DNA of 64,000 nucleotides from Bradyrhizobium sp. Ghvi (GCF_900115265.1 NZ_FOVU01000010.1:62001-126000), one strand, 5' to 3'; counted from the first letter of the stretch, positions 1 through 9,272 are shown. A program made the numbers and translations. The notes: a model not told the origin generated them from the sequence alone.

Positions 1-860
1 GCCAGCGACACTCCACCAGCACCGGTCTGAAACGAGAACCCCTCTCTCAGCAATCCCGATGCCTCGATTATGCTGGCTGCCGTTTGCGCAATCTGCAAAC
101 CAAGGGGATTTGTCGTCAGACGGGTAGTACCCGAGACGATCTGCTCAGGATCTCCGATCGAATCAACCTCGACGATAAAGTCGACGTAGTCTTGCGAAAT
201 CTCTATGGGTGTCGCTGGGTACGGAACCAAATTATCCGTAATCGCGACGACTCGATCCGCGTATTGAACGTCAGAAGCAGCATAGCCAAGCGGGCCGCAA
301 GCGGCCCTGCCGTTGACACCATTGAGGTTCCCGTATCCGTCCGCCGTTGGTGCAGCAACGAACGCAACGTCAATGTGAAGCGCGCCGGATTCGATGCAGC
401 GCGCGCGTCCCCCATGCGTGTACATCAGCACGGGCCTGGCAAGCTCACCCCTCGAGATTGCATCGGCGAGCGGACCATAGATGGTACTTGCGGCTAATCC
501 GCTGACGACCTCGCGATGGATGTGGTCCACGAGAGGCGCATGAACGGGAAACAGCGCGCTTGCCGCCACCCTGATGTCTCTCAGCCCCTTCGCTGTAATT
601 TCCGAAAGTACCAAGTTAAGGACACGATCGCCGTTGCGAAGATGATGATGGAAGGAGATGGTCGCGCCATCGCGAAGCTCACATGCGTCGAGAGCTGCCC
701 TAACACTTGGCAGGATCTTTGGCACTCCAGGCAAGGCGCAACGAACGACGGTAGCGGCTCGCGATATAGGGCCAAGCACCTGGAATGCTCCGGCGAAGGG
801 CTTGGCGCGGCCGTAGCCTTTTATCGAACTTGGTACACCTCGTCCAAGGATGTCCGACAT
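1..860 (-). CDS. citF: Citrate lyase alpha subunit (citrate CoA-transferase), C-terminus beyond window
   Basis: The minus strand reads open without a stop from an ATG at 860 to the window edge, giving 286 codons of a family of about 500 residues. Hallmarks are ISFHHHLRNGD near the N-terminus, THGGRARCIESG, HIDVAFVAAPTADGYGN and FQTGAGG, all characteristic of CitF, the subunit that transfers CoA from the acyl carrier to citrate. An AGGAG lies just upstream of the ATG, and an in-frame stop at 870-872 fixes the 5' limit. The beta and gamma subunits are not visible and may lie to the left. It could be a related CitF-like CoA-transferase; the family call is firm. Confidence 0.88.
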   Translation of the reverse strand, partial: MSDILGRGVPSSIKGYGRAKPFAGAFQVLGPISRAATVVRCALPGVPKILPSVRAALDACELRDGATISFHHHLRNGDRVLNLVLSEITAKGLRDIRVAASALFPVHAPLVDHIHREVVSGLAASTIYGPLADAISRGELARPVLMYTHGGRARCIESGALHIDVAFVAAPTADGYGNLNGVNGRAACGPLGYAASDVQYADRVVAITDNLVPYPATPIEISQDYVDFIVEVDSIGDPEQIVSGTTRLTTNPLGLQIAQTAASIIEASGLLREGFSFQTGAGGVSL

Positions 861-1044
861 CTGCAACTCCTATCGGGTAGTGCGGACTTGGCAAGCGAGG
901 ACGGATACCAGTGTGCCGAAACCAAGGCGTGAGTTGCCATATCCAATGTGGCTGAGAAAGAGCGAATTCGCTTGAAGAGCTAGAGCAAATACCAATGGCT
1001 GCGATCGGTACGCGTTCACATCGGCAACCATCTGGCCGAGCTCG

Positions 1045-1500
1045 AGCCTAGTCTAGCGAACGGTTCGAACAAGCGGCGGCTTCTGGCCGCGCACGGATGC
1101 TTCCCAGCGAGTGTTCGATGATCCGCAGTTGGGGCACATCAATGCTCTGCCACTCTTTACGAGGGTTTGGGCGAGACAATCGCTTACCTGTATCGGGGTC
1201 CTTCACCATCCGGACCTTGTTCCAGACAATATGGCCATTGAAGATGAGCCCCGTCCCGCACTTGGCGTTACCGTTGATCGTGGACGCATTCCATCGCCGA
1301 CATCGCGGTGGACGGATATTTTTCAAATTGAGATCCTGCGCGATCTCTGAGTGCCCGTCCCGCTACGTATGCTGTAAAAATCCGTCGGACGATCGTAGCT
1401 TCATCTTCGACGATTTCGAGTTCGCCGGCCTTGCCGGGTATCGGCGGCGCCGGCGCGCCCCCGACGACTGGCGCGCGCGACCGCTTCCTGAGCCCCTAGC
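1045..1500 (-). pseudogene. Decayed large serine recombinase fragment
   Basis: Two minus-strand reading frames carry consecutive pieces of the recombinase domain of large serine recombinases. The upstream frame (about 1495-1345) reads PGKAGELEIVEDEATIVRRI followed by FTAYVAGR. The downstream frame (about 1365-1048) reads HSEIAQDLN, RPPRCRRWNASTI and IVWNKVRMVKDPDTGKR. They join only through a frameshift near 1345-1350. The N-terminal catalytic domain with its serine is absent, and the C-terminus is cut short at 1048. This is a mobile-element relic, not a working enzyme. Confidence 0.65.
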
Positions 1501-1660
1501 TCCTGCGCAAATAATTACGCCGATGATCGGATATTTTACGTCAACCGAGGGTCGTCTGTGCGAAGGCGACTGGCAAAACCGACGAGATCTTCGATCAGGT
1601 CGATGATGGTACGAGCCAATCAGATCTTTCTCAAGGCTAGAAGACAGGCGCCGAGCATCC

Positions 1661-2458
1661 TCAAATATCCTCGAGTGTTTCGTCTTCACTGTCCGTCTGA
1701 AGGATGGTTTGCGACAGGAGGACGGCAGCTCTTTCAAGCGGAGCAATGAAGCGATCCAGCTCTGCGAAGCTGACTCGCGCTACAGGAACCGATACGCCAA
1801 GGCAGGCTATCAGCTCTCGGTCCGGGGAAACGATGGGAACCGCGCAGCCGACGACGCCCTTCACATATTCCTCATTAGTCTTGGCCCATCCGCGACGGCG
1901 GGTCTCTTCGAGAAGCTTTAGGAGGGTGTCGTAATCCACGATGGTATTGTCGGTGTACCGCGTCAGAGCGAGCGAGCGGCATAACTTCTCACGCGCTCTC
2001 TCGGGTAACCGGCTCATGTAGATTTTTCCAGTCGAGGTGCAGTGAAGCGGAGCAGCCTCGCCGGGATTGAATTGAAGCCCCTGCGGCTGGGATACCCGTA
2101 CGCTGTCGACGTAAGCAACAAGGTTGTCGCGCACGACGCCGATTTCGCACTGTTCTCCGATCTCGCTCGCAACGGCGCGCAGCACCGCATGTCGCCGGGC
2201 CGTGCGAAATGCCGCGCCGATGACTTTGGCGGAGAGCGTGACCAGCTGATTGCCCACCACGTAGCGCTTCGATCCAAGCGCCTTCTGGAGGAGACCGCGT
2301 TCTTCCAAGTTTCCGACTAGCCGGTGGGCTGTCGGAACGGGTAACGAGAGCGCCTTCGCGATCTCCGCGACTGAGGCAGCCTTCGTCTGACTTGCAACGT
2401 AACCGACAATGGCGAATGCCCGGTCTAGTGGGCCAGCCGTTCTTTCTTGCTCTTCCAT
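1661..2458 (-). CDS. IclR-family transcriptional regulator
   Basis: 265 residues with an N-terminal winged helix-turn-helix (about residues 8-70: LDRAFAIVGYVA, SVAEIAKALSLPVPTAHRL) and a C-terminal IclR effector-binding domain (LHCTSTGKIYMS; NEEYVKGVVGCAVPI). The start is set at the ATG at 2458, preceded by GAGG; a longer reading from 2485 adds MIIISIEAR without a better ribosome site. It is divergent from the aminotransferase/ABC/amidohydrolase operon starting at 2662 and probably controls it. The ligand is unknown. Confidence 0.9.
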   Translation of the reverse strand: MEEQERTAGPLDRAFAIVGYVASQTKAASVAEIAKALSLPVPTAHRLVGNLEERGLLQKALGSKRYVVGNQLVTLSAKVIGAAFRTARRHAVLRAVASEIGEQCEIGVVRDNLVAYVDSVRVSQPQGLQFNPGEAAPLHCTSTGKIYMSRLPERAREKLCRSLALTRYTDNTIVDYDTLLKLLEETRRRGWAKTNEEYVKGVVGCAVPIVSPDRELIACLGVSVPVARVSFAELDRFIAPLERAAVLLSQTILQTDSEDETLEDI

Positions 2459-2473
2459 GCGTGCCTCTATGGA

Positions 2474-2519
2474 GATAATTATCAATTTTCGGAATAAATA
2501 CTACTGTAATTCGAAAAAT
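2474..2519. promoter_or_regulatory. Divergent promoter region with palindromes, candidate IclR operator
   Basis: An AT-rich patch between the divergent iclR-type gene and the aminotransferase operon holds a perfect 10-base palindrome GATAATTATC (2474-2483). It also holds an imperfect inverted repeat, ATTTTCGGAAT (2485-2495) against ATTCGAAAAAT (2509-2519). Position and symmetry suit an autoregulatory IclR-family site; binding is inferred. Confidence 0.4.
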
Positions 2520-2661
2520 AATTTGGACGCCCTGGCCCGTTGCTCATATCGTTGGCGCCGTCTTCTCATGATCAGAGTTTGTGCAGCGCACAGCGTGTTG
2601 GGATGGCCGCTAGGCCCGAATTCGACCAGTGCGGGCGACGTGTCCAAGGATGGAGATGGGA

Positions 2662-3822
2662 ATGTCTCGTCATTACGACGTGGAAGCCGTGCGCAAGGAG
2701 TTTCCGGCAGCCGAGCGGATGGTCTATCTCGACTCCGGTTTCCAGGCGCCGCTGGCGCGTCCTGTCATGGCAGCGATCGAGACCTTCCTCCGTGAAGGCC
2801 TGGAGATGGCCGGACCGAAAAGCGTATGGCTCGATCGGGTTGAGCAAACGCGTGTAAAGGTCGCCCATTTCCTCGGGGTGTCGGCCGACGAAATTGCCTT
2901 CACGAAGAACACATCGGAAAGTATGAACATCGCGGCGAATGCGTTGCCTCTGCGAGCCGGCGACAACGTTTTGATGATCCACGGAGATCACCCAAATAAC
3001 GCCTATGCCTTCCTCAATTTGAAAAAGAAAGGCGTCCAAGTCGACTTCCTTCCGATGACGGATGTCGTAAACGCGGAAACATTCCTTCCCCACATCGATG
3101 AAAAGACTCGCGCGATCTCGCTGTCGCACGTCACCTTCCACGCCGGACATCGCTTTGACATAGAGAGCATCGGCGCGCTCTGCGCGGATAAGAAGCTGTA
3201 TTTTGTCGTCGACGTCATGCAGGCGATCGGCGTCGTTCCGATCGACGCGAAAGCCATTCAGGCCAGCTTCGTCGGCTCCGGCAGTCACAAGGGATTGCTG
3301 GTCCCTCAAGGTCTTGGATTGCTCTATTGGGATAAGAAGCTACAGGAGCTGGAGCCTGCCTATCTTGCCGCTGCCAGCTTGGCCGAGGTTCCTAACGACC
3401 TTATTGCGCGTGCCGATCGCTTGTCGCCATCTCCGAGCGCGCGACGTTTCGAACTAGGAAACTTCAATCTTCCTGCAATTGGCGCGCTCGGCGCCTCCCT
3501 AGACATGATTGAGCAGATTGGCGTGACAAACATTCAGAACCATTGCTTCGACTTGGGAGATCATCTCATCGCCCAGCTGGACGAACTCGACCTCACTCTC
3601 GTCGGTCCACGTCAGCGTCAGCATCGCTCGCCTCACATCTACGTCGTAGGCTTGCCCGCGACAGAATGGCTCGGCTACTTAGAAGAGAACGGCGTGCGTG
3701 TTTCTCCCGAACGCGACGGCATTCGCGTTTCGTTCGGCATGTTCAACACGGTGGACGATGTGGATCGTTTGGTGCATCTGATCCGTGAGCGGCAGACTAA
3801 AAGGTCATTCAGAGCCGCTTAG
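2662..3822 (+). CDS. Class V PLP-dependent aminotransferase (cysteine desulfurase / epimerase-like)
   Basis: 386 residues of the fold-type I class V family. The N-terminal YLDSGFQAPLARPV is followed by FTKNTSESMN, a PLP-aspartate region VVDVMQAIG and the Schiff-base lysine in GSGSHKGLL. The ATG at 2662 has GGAG seven bases upstream; longer in-frame starts at 2629 and 2650 are less well placed. It is the first gene of an operon with an amino-acid ABC importer and an amidohydrolase, so it probably acts on the imported amine or amino acid. It resembles the isopenicillin-N-epimerase/desulfurase-like branch; no iron-sulfur assembly genes are nearby. Confidence 0.85.
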   Translation: MSRHYDVEAVRKEFPAAERMVYLDSGFQAPLARPVMAAIETFLREGLEMAGPKSVWLDRVEQTRVKVAHFLGVSADEIAFTKNTSESMNIAANALPLRAGDNVLMIHGDHPNNAYAFLNLKKKGVQVDFLPMTDVVNAETFLPHIDEKTRAISLSHVTFHAGHRFDIESIGALCADKKLYFVVDVMQAIGVVPIDAKAIQASFVGSGSHKGLLVPQGLGLLYWDKKLQELEPAYLAAASLAEVPNDLIARADRLSPSPSARRFELGNFNLPAIGALGASLDMIEQIGVTNIQNHCFDLGDHLIAQLDELDLTLVGPRQRQHRSPHIYVVGLPATEWLGYLEENGVRVSPERDGIRVSFGMFNTVDDVDRLVHLIRERQTKRSFRAA

Positions 3823-3873
3823 GATTTGGATGGGAGCGGTTTGAGAAAAACGCCTGCAATCGTGAGGCTCGCG

Positions 3874-4665
3874 ATGTTCGGAGTTCTTCTTGAAAATACG
3901 ATGGACGGCCAGCGGTACATCGACTGGCTTCTTTCGGGCCTCGGTTGGACGTTGGCGCTTGCCTTCTTCGGCTGGTGGATAGCCTTCGCGGTCGGAGTCG
4001 TCGTCGGCATAGGTCGAACCGTGCGGAGTTCTTTGTTCAGGGCGTTAGCGCGATTGTACGTGGAGATCTTCAGGAACATCCCAGTTCTCGTGCAGATGTT
4101 CCTCTGGTACTTCGTCCTGCCCGAGCTTCTTCCGAGCGCAATGGGTGACTGGATCAAGCAAATTCCTCCGCCCTGGGGATCTTTCTTTCCCGCTTTGTGG
4201 TGTCTGAGCCTGTACACCGCGGCGCGTATCGCGGAACAGGTTCGGACAGGCATCGAAGCCTTGCCGAAAGGGCAAGCCGAAGCGGCTGCCGCACTTGGCC
4301 TAAGCGGGTACCTGACCTATCGCTATATCATCGTGCCGCAGGCTCTACGCCTGATCGTACCAAGCCTGACAAGTGAGGTGATGGGCATCTACAAGAACAC
4401 GTCCGTGGCTCTGACCATCGGCTTGATGGAGCTGACCGCTCAGGCGCGCCAGATCAGCGACGCCACCTTCCAGACCTTCGCTGCATTCGGTGCCGCCACA
4501 CTGATCTATCTTGCTTTGGCTCTGATCGCCTACCAGGCGATGATGCTCATCGACAGAGCTGTGCGCATTCCCGGTACTGCACCGGTCAAGGAGGCCATCG
4601 GGTCAGCTTTTGACGATGAGCATCCGGAAGGCCCCTTGCCCAGCACTATGGAGGTCGTGAAATGA
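3874..4665 (+). CDS. Polar amino-acid ABC transporter permease (GltJ/HisM type)
   Basis: About 263 residues with hydrophobic segments throughout and the inner-membrane permease EAA signature (EALPKGQAEAAAALGLSG, then a PQALR motif). Start of the first segment reads DWLLSGLGWTLALAF, typical of glutamate/aspartate-type permeases. An ATG at 3874 preceded by GTGAGG is chosen; the frame is open back to a TTG at 3826, so the start is uncertain. Its neighbours are a second permease (4-base overlap), an ATPase and a binding protein, together a complete importer. Confidence 0.9.
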   Translation: MFGVLLENTMDGQRYIDWLLSGLGWTLALAFFGWWIAFAVGVVVGIGRTVRSSLFRALARLYVEIFRNIPVLVQMFLWYFVLPELLPSAMGDWIKQIPPPWGSFFPALWCLSLYTAARIAEQVRTGIEALPKGQAEAAAALGLSGYLTYRYIIVPQALRLIVPSLTSEVMGIYKNTSVALTIGLMELTAQARQISDATFQTFAAFGAATLIYLALALIAYQAMMLIDRAVRIPGTAPVKEAIGSAFDDEHPEGPLPSTMEVVK

Positions 4666-5357
4666 ACAGCCTCGACTTCTCGATTATCGCGCAGGCATGG
4701 CCCTATCTGTGGTCAGGCTTGCTGTTCTCGCTTTCCTTGACCGCAGCCGCCTTCCTGGTTGGGATGCTTCTTGGAACGCTTTTCGCACTTGTGCAGCACT
4801 TCGAGCTCCGCATCCTGAGCCCGCTGGTCCGTAGCTACGTCGCGCTCATGCGATCGATTCCGCTTATTCTCGTCTTGTTTTGGTTCTTCTTCCTGGTGCC
4901 GGTCGTTCTAGGCCACCTGGTAGGCAATGGTCGTCCGATTCCAATCGGTGCGACCTATACGGCGTTCATCACGTTTGGTCTGTTTGAGGCCGCCTACTAT
5001 TCGGAAATCATCCGCGTCGGCTTGCGCGCGGTGAACAAGGGACAATTCGAGGCCTGCCAGGCTCTCGCTTTGTCGACATTCGATACGTATCGCCACGTCG
5101 TCCTGCCGCAGGTGTTTCGGGTCGCCAGCCCCATCATCCTGAGCCAGACCATCATTCTGTTTCAGGATACGTCCCTCGTTTACGTCCTGTCGCTTACCGA
5201 TCTCCTTGGTGCGGCTTCGAAACTTGCACAGCTCAATGGTCGCCTCGTCGAGATGTATCTCGCAGTAGCCGTCGCTTATCTGATCATAAGTTCCGCCGCG
5301 TCCCAATTCGTCGCCTCACTCCGCAAGAAGTACACGATCGTGGACGCCCACCAATAG
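4662..5357 (+). CDS. Polar amino-acid ABC transporter permease (GltK type)
   Basis: 231 residues, membrane-spanning, with the EAA loop (AVNKGQFEACQALALSTFDT, then LPQVF) of the HisM/GltK permease family. The ATG overlaps the stop of the upstream permease (ATGA), indicating translational coupling. It forms the heteromeric membrane channel with the preceding gene. The substrate cannot be read from the sequence. Confidence 0.92.
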   Translation: MNSLDFSIIAQAWPYLWSGLLFSLSLTAAAFLVGMLLGTLFALVQHFELRILSPLVRSYVALMRSIPLILVLFWFFFLVPVVLGHLVGNGRPIPIGATYTAFITFGLFEAAYYSEIIRVGLRAVNKGQFEACQALALSTFDTYRHVVLPQVFRVASPIILSQTIILFQDTSLVYVLSLTDLLGAASKLAQLNGRLVEMYLAVAVAYLIISSAASQFVASLRKKYTIVDAHQ

Positions 5358-5403
5358 TCATCGATGCTCTGAATTGCCTGGCGGCTTCAACCCGGAGACA
5401 AGC

Positions 5404-6171
5404 ATGCAGAAAAAGTGCACGGTTAGCCCAGCGGACCAATTCCCGATGGTTGTCGTCGAGCACCTCGTCAAGCGGTTCGGCAGCTTCAATGCCCTCAACG
5501 ATATCAACCTCAACGTTGCAAAAGGAGAAAAGATCGTACTCTGTGGGCCGTCTGGTTCGGGCAAGTCGACTTTGATCCGTTGCATCAATCATATCGAAAG
5601 GCATGATTCCGGCCGCATAGTCGTCGACGGGACCGAGCTGACAGATCGGATTGGCGATATCAACAGCGTCCGCTGCGAAGTGGGCATGGCCTTTCAAAGC
5701 TTCAACCTGTTTCCACATCTCTCGGTCATCGAAAACTGCATGTTGGCGCCGATGAAAGTCAGGGGGTTGCCCCGAGCTGAGGCACATGGTCGGGCGATGA
5801 CGTTGCTGAGGAAAGTTCGTATCCACGATCAGGCTAAGAAGTATCCCGCCCAATTGTCGGGCGGCCAGCAGCAGCGTGTTGCGATAGCTCGCGCCCTGTG
5901 CATGCAGCCCAAGATCATGCTGTTCGACGAGCCGACTTCTGCTCTCGATCCCGAAATGGTCAAAGAGGTGCTCGACACGATGGTCGAGCTCGCACAGGAA
6001 GGGATGACGATGGTCTGCGTCACACACGAAATGAGTTTTGCGCGCGAAGTAGCAGATCGTGTGGTCTTCATGGATCGGGGCTCAATCGTGGAAGAGGGTG
6101 ATCCCAGCACCTTCTTCAGCGCACCGAACACGGAAAGGGCCAAGGCCTTCCTCAACCAGATCATTCACTAG
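5404..6171 (+). CDS. Polar amino-acid ABC transporter ATP-binding protein (GltL/GlnQ type)
   Basis: 255 residues with Walker A GPSGSGKST, a Q-loop in MAFQSFNLFPH, signature LSGGQQQR, Walker B MLFDEPTSALDP and H-loop VTHEMSFA, in the usual order. The ATG at 5404 has GGAG six bases upstream and is preferred to the in-frame TTG at 5374. It energises the permeases encoded just before it. Confidence 0.93.
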   Translation: MQKKCTVSPADQFPMVVVEHLVKRFGSFNALNDINLNVAKGEKIVLCGPSGSGKSTLIRCINHIERHDSGRIVVDGTELTDRIGDINSVRCEVGMAFQSFNLFPHLSVIENCMLAPMKVRGLPRAEAHGRAMTLLRKVRIHDQAKKYPAQLSGGQQQRVAIARALCMQPKIMLFDEPTSALDPEMVKEVLDTMVELAQEGMTMVCVTHEMSFAREVADRVVFMDRGSIVEEGDPSTFFSAPNTERAKAFLNQIIH

Positions 6172-6200
6172 CCGCGTCTTACCCCAACAGAGAGATCTCC

Positions 6201-7094
6201 ATGCCCAAAATGTTTGCACTGCTGTCCGCAACTGCTATCACCATGCTTTCGGTCTCCACAGCTCAGGCCGGTCCGACGCTCGACAGCATCAAGTCGAAAA
6301 AGGCGATCACCATTGGTTATCGTGAAGCTTCGATCCCTTTTTCCTATCTCGGCGGCGATCAGAAGCCTGTTGGTTTTTCCCTGGACTTGTGTGGGCATAT
6401 CGTCGATCGGTTGAAAGTCGATCTCGGCACTCCAGATCTTCAGATCAAGCTCACGCCGGTCAATTCATCCAACCGTATCCCTCTTATTCAGAATGGCACG
6501 ATCGATATCGAGTGCGGCGGCACTGCCAGCAACAAGCAGCGTCAGGAACAGGTCTCATTCAGCGTTTCGACCTTCGCCAGCCAAACGGCTTGGCTCACGA
6601 AGTCCTCGAGCGGGCTCAAGGCGCCGAAAGATCTAAAGGGCAAGACGATCGTTGTCACACAAGGTTCCGATGCGCTGGGCATCGCCAAAGGTATCTCGCA
6701 GGATGAAGCTCTCAATCTTACAATCGTGCAGGCCAAAGACCATGCCGAATCCCTGCTGCTGCTGACCACCGGGCGGGCGGCGGCTTGGGTGGAGGCGGAC
6801 ATTCTCTTGGCCGGTATGAAGGCGGATTATTCGAAGCCGGACGAGCTCACCTTCCTCAAGGCCAATTACGGCACCATCTACTATTATGCTCTGATGTTCT
6901 CGAAAGATGACTCCGACTTCAAAAAAATGGTCGACGACGTTCTCTCCAAACTCATGGCTTCCGGCGAGTTCACGAAGATCTACGACAAATGGTTCATGGC
7001 TGCGATCCCACCCAAGAACATCAACCTAAACTTTCCAATGACGGAGGCTCTTAAAGAACGCGTTGGCCATCCGAGTGATGTCGTCAACAATTGA
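6201..7094 (+). CDS. Family 3 extracellular amino-acid binding protein
   Basis: 297 residues with a Sec signal peptide ending in STAQAG, then a family 3 solute-binding fold (ITIGYREASIPFSYLG near the N-terminus; VGFSLDLCGHIVDRL; YDKWFMAAIP near the C-terminus). This layout resembles GltI-type glutamate/aspartate receptors. It is the periplasmic receptor of the importer encoded at 3874-6171 and sits in the same operon. Confidence 0.92.
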   Translation: MPKMFALLSATAITMLSVSTAQAGPTLDSIKSKKAITIGYREASIPFSYLGGDQKPVGFSLDLCGHIVDRLKVDLGTPDLQIKLTPVNSSNRIPLIQNGTIDIECGGTASNKQRQEQVSFSVSTFASQTAWLTKSSSGLKAPKDLKGKTIVVTQGSDALGIAKGISQDEALNLTIVQAKDHAESLLLLTTGRAAAWVEADILLAGMKADYSKPDELTFLKANYGTIYYYALMFSKDDSDFKKMVDDVLSKLMASGEFTKIYDKWFMAAIPPKNINLNFPMTEALKERVGHPSDVVNN

Positions 7095-7208
7095 TCTTGG
7101 CTCCCTCCGGTCGTGCCGCCGGCAAGCCAGACGTGCAGCATGGTCCAAGGTGAGCAAAGATCGCGAATGCGGACGTATGCAACTATCTTCACCTGAAAGG
7201 AGTCCAAA

Positions 7209-8561
7209 ATGAGTAGCGCTGCGATTGGCTGGGAGGCAATGACGGACTCCGATCGAAAGATTGCGCAGTGGGTCGAGGAAACGCCGTTCGTGGACACCCA
7301 CGAACATCTGATTGAGGAAAGTCAACGCCTTGCTGGAGCGATCCATCCACGAACGTTGCCATGCAACGACTGGGCTTACTTATTCAGGTCGTATGCGGCT
7401 GAGGATCTGGTCGTTGCCGGCCTTCCGGCAGCCGATTTGCACAAGTTCCTGGCGCCGGATCTTCCAAGCCAGGAGAAATATCGATTGATCTCCCCTTATT
7501 GGGAGCGCATCCGCCACACCGGCTACGCCCAGGCTCTGCGCCATACGTTTCGCGGCGTCTACGGTGAAGATGATTTAACGTCCGAGAGCCTGCCGCGCAT
7601 CGCCGAGAAATACCGAGAAACGGTTCAGCCCGGCTTTTATGCCCGCATTTTCGGCTTGGGGAACATCGAGGGCTGCCATGTCAATTCGCTACAGCGCATT
7701 TTTGTGGAGACCGAACAGCCAAGGCTACTCGATTACGATATAAGTATTCTTCAACTGTGCCGGTGTAGCGCTGCTGATTTTGCGTGGGTGGAGGCTGAGA
7801 CAGGCAGGCGACCCGCAACGCTCGATGAGTGGATCGAGATCATCGACTTCTACTTCGCAACATACGGTGACAAAGCCGTCGCCGTAAAATCACAGATTGC
7901 ATATTCGCGCGCTCTCAATTTCGAGCCGGTCACCAAGGCGTGTGCGTCAAGATTATTTCCTCATCACGCCGACAGAGCCGGCGCATTACATGCCCTCGGT
8001 CCCGAGGACCTCAAGGCGTTACAAGATTATCTGTTTCGCTATTGTATCGGCAAGGCCGGCGAGTGCGGCCTGCCAGTCAAACTTCACACCGGCGTTTTGG
8101 CTGGCTACGGCGTGATGCAACTCGCTCGTACTCAAAGCAATGCTGCTGACGTCTGCCGCCTTTTGCAGGACTTTCCGGAAACTCGGTTCGTCCTCATGCA
8201 TATCGGCTATCCATACGAGCACGAGTTTATCGCGCTGGCCAAACATTACCCAAATGCCGCGATCGACATGTGCTGGGCGTGGATTATCAATCCGGTGGCG
8301 AGCGCTCGATTTCTGAAGGACTTTCTGATGGCGGTTCCGTCGAACAAGATCTTCACCTTTGGCGGCGATTATGTCGCTGTCGAGCCAATTTACGGCCATG
8401 CTTTTGTGGCGCGTCGTGGAATCGCTATGGCACTCTCTCAATTGGTTGCCGAAGGTTGGATTGCGCTTGAAGATACTCGTCGTCTCATAGAGCGGATCAT
8501 GCGCGGGAACGCTCAACAGTTCTTTCGTAAACCAAATCGAGAGCACGCAATACGTCCCTGA
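7209..8561 (+). CDS. Amidohydrolase-superfamily enzyme
   Basis: 450 residues. The metal-binding HxH lies at H31/H33 (FVDTHEHL). Later come KLHTGVLAGYG, LMHIGYPY and a terminal FGGDY aspartate, the usual metal and acid/base positions of TIM-barrel amidohydrolases. It has strong spacing to its ribosome site (AAAGGAGTCCAAA before ATG). As the last gene of the aminotransferase/amino-acid importer operon it probably hydrolyses or decarboxylates the imported compound. The substrate is unknown; it belongs to the amidohydrolase 2-like group rather than the dihydroorotase group. Confidence 0.82.
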   Translation: MSSAAIGWEAMTDSDRKIAQWVEETPFVDTHEHLIEESQRLAGAIHPRTLPCNDWAYLFRSYAAEDLVVAGLPAADLHKFLAPDLPSQEKYRLISPYWERIRHTGYAQALRHTFRGVYGEDDLTSESLPRIAEKYRETVQPGFYARIFGLGNIEGCHVNSLQRIFVETEQPRLLDYDISILQLCRCSAADFAWVEAETGRRPATLDEWIEIIDFYFATYGDKAVAVKSQIAYSRALNFEPVTKACASRLFPHHADRAGALHALGPEDLKALQDYLFRYCIGKAGECGLPVKLHTGVLAGYGVMQLARTQSNAADVCRLLQDFPETRFVLMHIGYPYEHEFIALAKHYPNAAIDMCWAWIINPVASARFLKDFLMAVPSNKIFTFGGDYVAVEPIYGHAFVARRGIAMALSQLVAEGWIALEDTRRLIERIMRGNAQQFFRKPNREHAIRP

Positions 8562-8666
8562 ACGGTGCACAAGCACGATCATTTCGCGGGGGAGCTGGAA
8601 AAATAGTCGTGTCAGCGAGAAGGCCTGACCCGCTCTGGTCTACGGGGCTCCACATCAGGTAAGCGA

Positions 8667-9020
8667 ATGAAATGCTTTGCCCATGCCCGGCGCGGCTTTT
8701 TCGAGCTGGCTGACATCGAGAAAAATGCTCGGGAAGGCAAGAAGGGAAGGCCGGTCCGCCCATCGCACTGGAGGCCATCAGGGCGCTGGAGGCGTTGTTC
8801 GAGATCGAGCGCAACATTAACGGCTGCGACGCTAAGGACCGGCGCGCCCTCCGCGAGGAACAGAGCAAGCCGTTTCTCGATGGCATGCACGCCTGGCCGC
8901 TGCGCGAGCCCGAAACCCTCTCGCGCTCGTCCGAGGTGCTCAAGGCTATCAATTATATCCTCAGGCGCTGGGAAGGCTGCGCTCGCTTCCTCCATGACAT
9001 CGCCCAGAACAAAGGTTTGC
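8667..9020 (+). mobile_element. IS66-family transposase (TnpC) remnant
   Basis: One frame reads FAHARRGFFELADIEKNARE (from about 8670). A second frame from about 8765 reads ALEALFEIERNINGC, REEQSKPFLDGMHAWP and INYILRRWEGCARFLHD. In IS66 transposases these are contiguous near the C-terminal catalytic region. The frame change near 8750, the missing N-terminal two thirds and the missing C-terminus show a dead fragment. No terminal inverted repeats were found. Confidence 0.75.
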
Positions 9021-9184
9021 TGACGCGGGCTATTCCTGATGGCGCGTCCATCGTGGGAACGGAGCTTCGCTCAGCTGATTCGACCGAGTTATGAAGACGC
9101 TCCGGCGAGCGCGGCGCCGAACTGCGCGCGCTCGCCGGCTCGCTCTACCGTTTCAGAGAATTTTGCTTTCCGTTTATTGTCGGC

Positions 9185-9212
9185 GTCAGCTTACAGACAG
9201 CTAAGCTGCTTA
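9185..9212 (+). promoter_or_regulatory. tts box (TtsI binding site) upstream of effector gene
   Basis: The site opens with GTCAGCTT, continues through a short spacer to AGCT and ends in a TTA at 9210-9212. It matches the rhizobial tts-box pattern in both half-motifs with a few mismatches in the middle. It lies about 60 bases upstream of the effector ATG at 9273, the usual arrangement for TtsI-activated type III secretion genes induced by flavonoids. Confidence 0.75.
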
Positions 9213-9272
9213 TCGGCGGGGTCAGGTCTGATGACCTGAACACAATGCAACAGCCATAGGAGTGTGGTCGCC

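Noticed and set aside
5284..6027. Long open minus frame (247 codons) opposite the ATPase gene
   Set aside because: It is the antisense shadow of a certain ABC ATPase gene, with no ribosome site or family motif.
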